Part shown: positions 60,433 through 64,000 of the stretch, one piece after another
Numbering within the stretch: position 1 is the stretch's first letter
How the letters are laid out: every line of letters starts with the position of its first letter
Made by a program: the position numbers and the translations under genes
The notes under the pieces: generated by a model
Databases searched by the model: none
Told to the model about the DNA's origin: nothing
The model's input: only the letters and a program-made list of their open reading frames with translations
NCBI RefSeq assembly: GCF_000300235.2
Contig: NZ_CP004388.1
Span: 1,717,501 to 1,781,500, forward strand
DNA length: 64,000 bases
Source: Thalassospira xiamenensis M-5 = DSM 17429
Lineage (GTDB): Bacteria; Pseudomonadota; Alphaproteobacteria; Rhodospirillales; Thalassospiraceae
Direction: 5' to 3'

Positions 60433-61263
60433 TCAGGCGGCCTGATCCCATTCGGGGGCGAAATCGGGATCGATCAGGCGGCCGTCGGGCCGGGCGAGTT
60501 CGTTGATGTCGGCCATGTCGGTATCGGAGAGTTCGAAATCAAAGATATCGAAATTGGCCTTGGCGTTTTTGGGTGAGCCGGATTTCGGGATCGCCATGAC
60601 GCCATCCTGTTGCAGCAGCCAGCGCAAGGTGACCTGTGCCGGTGATTTGCCATAGGCCTTGCCGATGGCAACCAGCGTTTCGTCATTCATCACCTTGGCA
60701 CGTGCCAGCGGGCAATAGGCGGTCAGCAGCATGTCATGGCTGCGGAGGCATTCAAGCACCTTGGACTGGTCAAGATAGGGGTGATATTCGACCTGATTGA
60801 CGGCAAGGGGAAAATCGCTGTGGCCGACGGCGCGTTCGATCAGGGCGGTCGGGAAGTTGGAAATCCCGATCAGGTGCGTCATGCCGAGGTTTTTGACCTC
60901 GTTCAGCGCTGCGATGGTTTCGCGCAGCGGAATGTCATCATTGGGCCAATGGAGCAGCAAAAGATCGACATGGTCGAGATCAAGCTTGCGCAGGCTTTCG
61001 ACCACGGAGGTTTGCAGATCGCCGCTTTGGAAATTGTCGGGCCAGATTTTGGTGGTGAGGAAGTAGTCATCACGTGAAAGGCCGGATGCCTTGAGCCCGC
61101 GACCAACCCCTTCCTCGTTATGATACATCTGGGCGGTATCGAAATGGCGGTAACCGATTTTGGCGGCTTCGGCGACCATATGTTCGGCACTTGCGTTATC
61201 GAGCTCGTATGTTCCAAAGCCAAGTGCGGGGATTTTCGTACCCTGCCAGTTCCGGAAAATCAT
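60433..61263 (-). CDS. Aldo/keto reductase (2,5-diketogluconate reductase-like)
   Basis: 276 residues, AKR (beta/alpha)8 fold. Catalytic tetrad seen in GYRHFDTAQMYHNEEGVG (Asp, Tyr), FLTTKIWPDN (Lys) and DLLLLHWPNDD (His). Later motifs NQVEYHPYL and AIPKSGSP (NADPH phosphate contact) fit the DkgB-like group. Reduces aldehydes and ketones; physiological substrate unknown. Confidence 0.9.
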   Translation of the reverse strand: MIFRNWQGTKIPALGFGTYELDNASAEHMVAEAAKIGYRHFDTAQMYHNEEGVGRGLKASGLSRDDYFLTTKIWPDNFQSGDLQTSVVESLRKLDLDHVDLLLLHWPNDDIPLRETIAALNEVKNLGMTHLIGISNFPTALIERAVGHSDFPLAVNQVEYHPYLDQSKVLECLRSHDMLLTAYCPLARAKVMNDETLVAIGKAYGKSPAQVTLRWLLQQDGVMAIPKSGSPKNAKANFDIFDFELSDTDMADINELARPDGRLIDPDFAPEWDQAA

Positions 61264-61574
61264 GATGTTCTACCCCCTTCGATTTGATTTGATTGATTGT
61301 TTTGAGAGTTTCGGAAAACTGAGGACAGCTTTGCCAACCTGCGACAGATTTAGTGCAGCGCAACAGCAGCGCAACCTGTACGGTTGGATGGTGGATGCTG
61401 TCCTTCGGTTTGGCGAGGGGATAGAATGCCCATGAAAAACGGCAAGAAAAAGGGCGATCACCACATGTGGGATCGCCCGAAGTTCAGGACTTAGAGTGAG
61501 GCTGTATCAAGCCAAGACCCAATCTGATCCAATTTCGGGTTGAATGCCTTGATGTGGCTCAAATGCCGAAAAAT
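61264..61574. other. Gap between aldo/keto reductase and CobW gene
   Basis: 311 bp. It holds the terminator listed at 61447-61478. The remaining sequence should include the promoter of the aldo/keto reductase gene. A 22-codon frame at 61428 overlaps the terminator and is not credible. Confidence 0.4.
61447..61478 (-). terminator. Intrinsic terminator of the hisI-cobW operon
   Basis: GGGCGATC and GATCGCCC pair, continued inward by the palindrome CCACATGTGG. On the minus strand the stem runs into TTTTTCTTGCC. It lies about 100 bp past the CobW stop. Confidence 0.8.
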
Positions 61575-62711
61575 TCAGGTATTCTCAGTCGTTTCCGAGA
61601 CGGCGGCATTCAGGTGATAGAGCGATTCCCGGATGACCTGCGGCCCGAGATCCCTGGTGATGAAGACGATTTTTGATCGGCGATCCTCATCAGGCCATGC
61701 GGGCAGGGTGGCGGGTGGATGAAAAACATGCTGCACGGCATGGATCGCGACCGGGTTGCTTTCGCCGACAAGGTTCAGGATGCCCTTGACGCGCAAAAGG
61801 CTTTCGCCGCGCATCTGGGTGAAGATTTCCGCCCAGGTGACAAATGCATCCCAATGCAGCGGTTCGTCAAAGGTGATGCAGAAGGACCGGATATGGTCGT
61901 TATGCCGGTTGACGTCGTGGGAATGCGCGTGGTGGTGGTGATCATGATCGTGATCGTGGTCATGGTGGTCATGCGCGTGATCATGCCCGTCGTGATGATC
62001 CTGATGATTGTCGCCGTGCTGTTCATAGGCCTCGTCGCGCAGCCATTTCTGCACATCCATGCTTTTGGTCGCCGGGTCATACAGCCCGGCATTGAACAGT
62101 TTGGCCGGGTCAATATCACCCATGGTGACGGCATGGATCGGGGCGGCCGGGTTAAGTTGGCGCAGGCGGGTTTCAAGGCGTTCGCGCGTTTCGGCGTCGG
62201 CCAGATCGGATTTGGTGATCAGGATGCGGTCGGCAACGGCGGCCTGTTTGACGCTTTCGGGATGGTCATCAAGCTGCCCCGCGCCATGCAGGGCATCGAC
62301 GGTGGTGACCACACTATCAAGGCGGAATTTGGCCGTGAGCAGCGGATCGGTCATCAGGGTATGCAGGATCGGGGCCGGGTCGGCCAAGCCGGTGGTTTCG
62401 ATGATGACCCGGTCGAATTCCGGTACCTCGCCACGGGTGCGTTTGACAAACAGATCACGCAAGCCCGAAATCAGATCGCCGCGCACCGAACAGCAGATGC
62501 AGCCGGAATTCAGCAATACGACATCCTCGGACACCTCGCGGACCAGAAGGTGATCAAGCCCGATTTCGCCAAATTCATTGATCAGAACGGCGGTCTTTGC
62601 CATGCCGTCGTGAGCCAGAAGGGCATTGAGAAGGGTTGTTTTGCCACTGCCAAGGAAGCCCGTGATAACGGTGGTGGCAACGCGGTCAAACTGTTCGTCG
62701 GAAATCGCCAT
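61575..62711 (-). CDS. CobW/COG0523 G3E GTPase, predicted zinc metallochaperone
   Basis: 378 residues. Walker A ITGFLGSGKTTLLN, the metal motif NSGCICCSV (CxCC), Walker B ETTGLADPAP and GTP base motif TKSDLAD. Between the GTPase and the C-terminal domain lies a His/Asp-rich stretch (HDHAHDHHDHDHDHDHHHHA), a probable Zn buffer. The C-terminal CobW_C domain (IRSFCITFDEPLHWDAFVTW) follows. Nine bases after hisI, under a Zur box, it fits the zinc-allocating COG0523 subgroup (ZigA/ZNG1-like) rather than cobalamin synthesis. Confidence 0.9.
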   Translation of the reverse strand: MAISDEQFDRVATTVITGFLGSGKTTLLNALLAHDGMAKTAVLINEFGEIGLDHLLVREVSEDVVLLNSGCICCSVRGDLISGLRDLFVKRTRGEVPEFDRVIIETTGLADPAPILHTLMTDPLLTAKFRLDSVVTTVDALHGAGQLDDHPESVKQAAVADRILITKSDLADAETRERLETRLRQLNPAAPIHAVTMGDIDPAKLFNAGLYDPATKSMDVQKWLRDEAYEQHGDNHQDHHDGHDHAHDHHDHDHDHDHHHHAHSHDVNRHNDHIRSFCITFDEPLHWDAFVTWAEIFTQMRGESLLRVKGILNLVGESNPVAIHAVQHVFHPPATLPAWPDEDRRSKIVFITRDLGPQVIRESLYHLNAAVSETTENT

Positions 62712-62720
62712 GTCTGATGC

Positions 62721-63125
62721 TTACTTTTTGCCGTAAAGGTCTTCGACGGCGATTTCGGGTTGGGAAATCACCACTTCCTCGCCATCGCGGGCGGCGAAAT
62801 AGAAACAGTTGCGACGCCCGGTGTGGCAGGCAACGCCAAGCTGATCGACCTGTATCAGAACCGTGTCCTGATCGCAGTCATAGCGGAAATCGATCAGTTT
62901 CTGTACCTGGCCGGAGCTTTCACCCTTGCGCCAGAGCTTGCCACGCGAGCGCGAGTAATAGCAGACCCGGCCGGTTTCAAGCGTTTCGATCACCGCATCG
63001 CGGTTCATCCAGGCCATCATCAGGACCTCGCCACTGTCATGTTGCTGGGCGATTGCCGGGATCAGGCCGCTTTCATTGAATTTCAGTTTGTCGGCAATCT
63101 TTGCGTTGGTGGTGGCGCTGGTCAT
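62721..63125 (-). CDS. hisI: Phosphoribosyl-AMP cyclohydrolase, probably a Zur-controlled copy
   Basis: 134 residues. Histidine-pathway enzyme HisI: MMAWMNRDAVIETLETGRV, YYSRSRGKLWRKGESSGQVQ, YDCDQDTVLIQVDQ (Asp/Cys metal ligands) and GVACHTGRRNCFYF (Cys ligands). The enzyme is zinc-dependent. Start at ATG 63125 with GGAG 7 bases upstream. Its place away from his genes, beside cobW and zur and downstream of the Zur box, suggests a zinc-starvation paralog that competes for scarce metal, as proposed for other Zur regulons. Confidence 0.9.
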   Translation of the reverse strand: MTSATTNAKIADKLKFNESGLIPAIAQQHDSGEVLMMAWMNRDAVIETLETGRVCYYSRSRGKLWRKGESSGQVQKLIDFRYDCDQDTVLIQVDQLGVACHTGRRNCFYFAARDGEEVVISQPEIAVEDLYGKK

Positions 63126-63173
63126 CGAAGGCTCCGGTCGATGGTTGTTGACTTTTCGCGGCAGTGGCGTCAA

Positions 63174-63196
63174 GAAATGATATATTATAACATATC
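63174..63196. promoter_or_regulatory. Zur operator between hisI and zur
   Basis: A 23-bp near-perfect palindrome: GAAATGATATA-TTATAACATATC. From recall, alphaproteobacterial Zur boxes read GAAATGTTATA-N-TATAACATTTC, so only about two positions differ. It sits in the 125-bp divergent region and can repress hisI-cobW and autoregulate zur-znuC. Confidence 0.85.
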
Positions 63197-63250
63197 ACCC
63201 TGTGCCATGGCTTTTTGCAGATTAATGCAAATCGCCCGGCGTGACTTCGG

Positions 63251-63736
63251 ATGTGCGACATGACCGATCTTTTCCCGAAAAAGGGCCACGATCACGACAG
63301 ATGTATCGATAGCGCAATCGCGCAGGCAGAGAAAGTCTGCGAGGCGGAAAATGCGCGTTTTACCGATATGCGCCGCAAGGTGTTCAGCCTGATCTGGCAA
63401 TCGCACAAGGCGGTGACGGCCTATGAGCTGCTTGATGCGTTGCAGTCTGAAGGGCAGCGGGTGCAGCCGCCCACCGTGTATCGGGCGCTGGAATTCCTGA
63501 CCGATCTTGGGCTGGTGCATCGTATTGAGTCACTTAATGCCTATTTCGGCTGTGATCAGCCTGATTGCGATCATCTGGGGCAGTATTTCATTTGTACCCG
63601 ATGTGGCCGGGTTGCCGAAACGGTGGATGAGGATGTGAGCATCGCGGTCCGCAAGGCGGCGAGACAGGTCGGATTTAAGATCGAAGCCACCACTGTTGAA
63701 ATCAAGGGCCTGTGCCATGACTGCACCACTCATTGA
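63251..63736 (+). CDS. zur: Fur-family zinc uptake regulator Zur
   Basis: 161 residues. Winged helix with TDMRRKVFSLIWQSHKAVTA and the recognition region QPPTVYRALEFLTDLGLVHR; metal-binding CDQPDCDHLGQYFICTRCGR and terminal CHDC form the structural zinc site. The context (Zur box, hisI, cobW, znuC) separates it from Fur. A second ATG at 63260 is equally possible; neither has a strong SD. Overlaps znuC by 20 bp. Confidence 0.92.
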   Translation: MCDMTDLFPKKGHDHDRCIDSAIAQAEKVCEAENARFTDMRRKVFSLIWQSHKAVTAYELLDALQSEGQRVQPPTVYRALEFLTDLGLVHRIESLNAYFGCDQPDCDHLGQYFICTRCGRVAETVDEDVSIAVRKAARQVGFKIEATTVEIKGLCHDCTTH

Positions 63737-64000
63737 AGGGCGGGGGCTGATCCTGTCCTTTGGCAATGAACGGGTGCTTGATAACGTGTCGCTTTCGATC
63801 ATGGCGGGCGAGATCATGACCCTGATCGGGCCAAACGGGGCGGGTAAATCAACACTGGTCAAGACGCTTCTGGGGCTTCAGCAGGCCGATCAGGGCGAAG
63901 TCACCCGCAAACCCGGTCTTCGTATTGGTTATGTGCCGCAAAAGCTTGCGATTGATCAGGTTTTGCCGATGACGGTGAAGCGGTTCCTGACACTGACCCG
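63717..64000 (+). CDS. znuC: Zinc ABC transporter ATP-binding protein, truncated by window edge
   Basis: First ~94 residues only. Walker A LIGPNGAGKSTLVKTLLGL and the Q-loop IGYVPQKLAIDQVLP match ZnuC-type ATPases of the metal-ion ABC family. Translationally overlaps zur and so is expressed with it. The permease and binding protein are presumably further right. Confidence 0.9.
   Translation, partial: MTAPLIEGRGLILSFGNERVLDNVSLSIMAGEIMTLIGPNGAGKSTLVKTLLGLQQADQGEVTRKPGLRIGYVPQKLAIDQVLPMTVKRFLTLT

Noticed and set aside
61428-61496. 22-codon frame MPMKNGKKKGDHH... upstream of the aldo/keto reductase
   Set aside because: It coincides with the terminator of the hisI-cobW operon, which explains its sequence.

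Overview
The window looks like the chromosome of a motile, respiring alphaproteobacterium of the Rhodospirillales, most like a marine Thalassospira-type organism. That placement rests on gene content: a PomAB/MotAB-like stator pair, an NDUFS4-type complex I accessory subunit, a Zur operator of alphaproteobacterial form, a Panacea-domain protein and an N-terminally zinc-fingered DinB. No 16S gene is present to confirm it. Most of the window is ordinary housekeeping sequence of moderately high GC.

Layout. 0-6.5 kb: 3' part of homoserine dehydrogenase, class II fructose bisphosphatase, an Hsp70-like ATPase, a peroxiredoxin and RecJ. 6.5-20 kb: a phage-repressor-like regulator, a periplasmic solute-binding protein, an MFS transporter, three identical tandem tRNA-Glu genes, DinB, a degenerate EAL protein, a SPOR lipoprotein, a SAM hydrolase, an MBL hydrolase, the flagellar stator operon and a chemoreceptor with a c-type heme motif. 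20-31 kb: apt behind a terminator-like leader, small unknown genes, ChaN, a cystathionine beta-lyase, a FAD oxidoreductase, an MBL phospholipase-like hydrolase, and a three-gene ABC importer for a thiamine precursor headed by a TPP riboswitch.

31-48 kb is the standout region: a two-partner secretion / contact-dependent inhibition (CDI) locus. An intact TpsB transporter (31.3-33.0 kb) is followed by a 2179-residue CdiA effector with a small downstream immunity candidate. After these comes an array of displaced cassettes. Two are large orphan CdiA C-terminal modules, each ending in a PD-(D/E)XK-like nuclease domain and each overlapping its immunity gene by ATGA. A third orphan toxin is broken by a frameshifted junction and an in-frame amber codon, but its immunity gene is intact. 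Two further copies of the CdiA anchor segment have no toxin left. Four displaced copies carry the same A/T-rich tag (core GGGGACAGATTTATTTTTAG) directly before the same stretch of cdiA sequence, as if tag plus homologous anchor defined the exchangeable unit. A block of about 0.7 kb (A/T-rich leader, terminator, then a GC-rich patch of degenerate ~60-bp repeats) occurs twice, once inside the array and once at its end. The array ends in a remnant of the 3' end of a CaiB-type gene whose intact relative lies 2 kb further on.

48-64 kb: quinone oxidoreductase with a divergent LysR regulator, a CoA-transferase divergent from an HTH-citrate synthase fusion, several small stress or unknown genes, a deacetylase, tRNA-Pro and tRNA-Arg. 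The tRNA-Arg is followed by an A/T-rich islet with two uncharacterised membrane proteins. Then come YitT and an aldo/keto reductase. Last is a zinc-homeostasis cluster: hisI and a CobW/COG0523 GTPase diverge from zur-znuC around a near-consensus Zur box.
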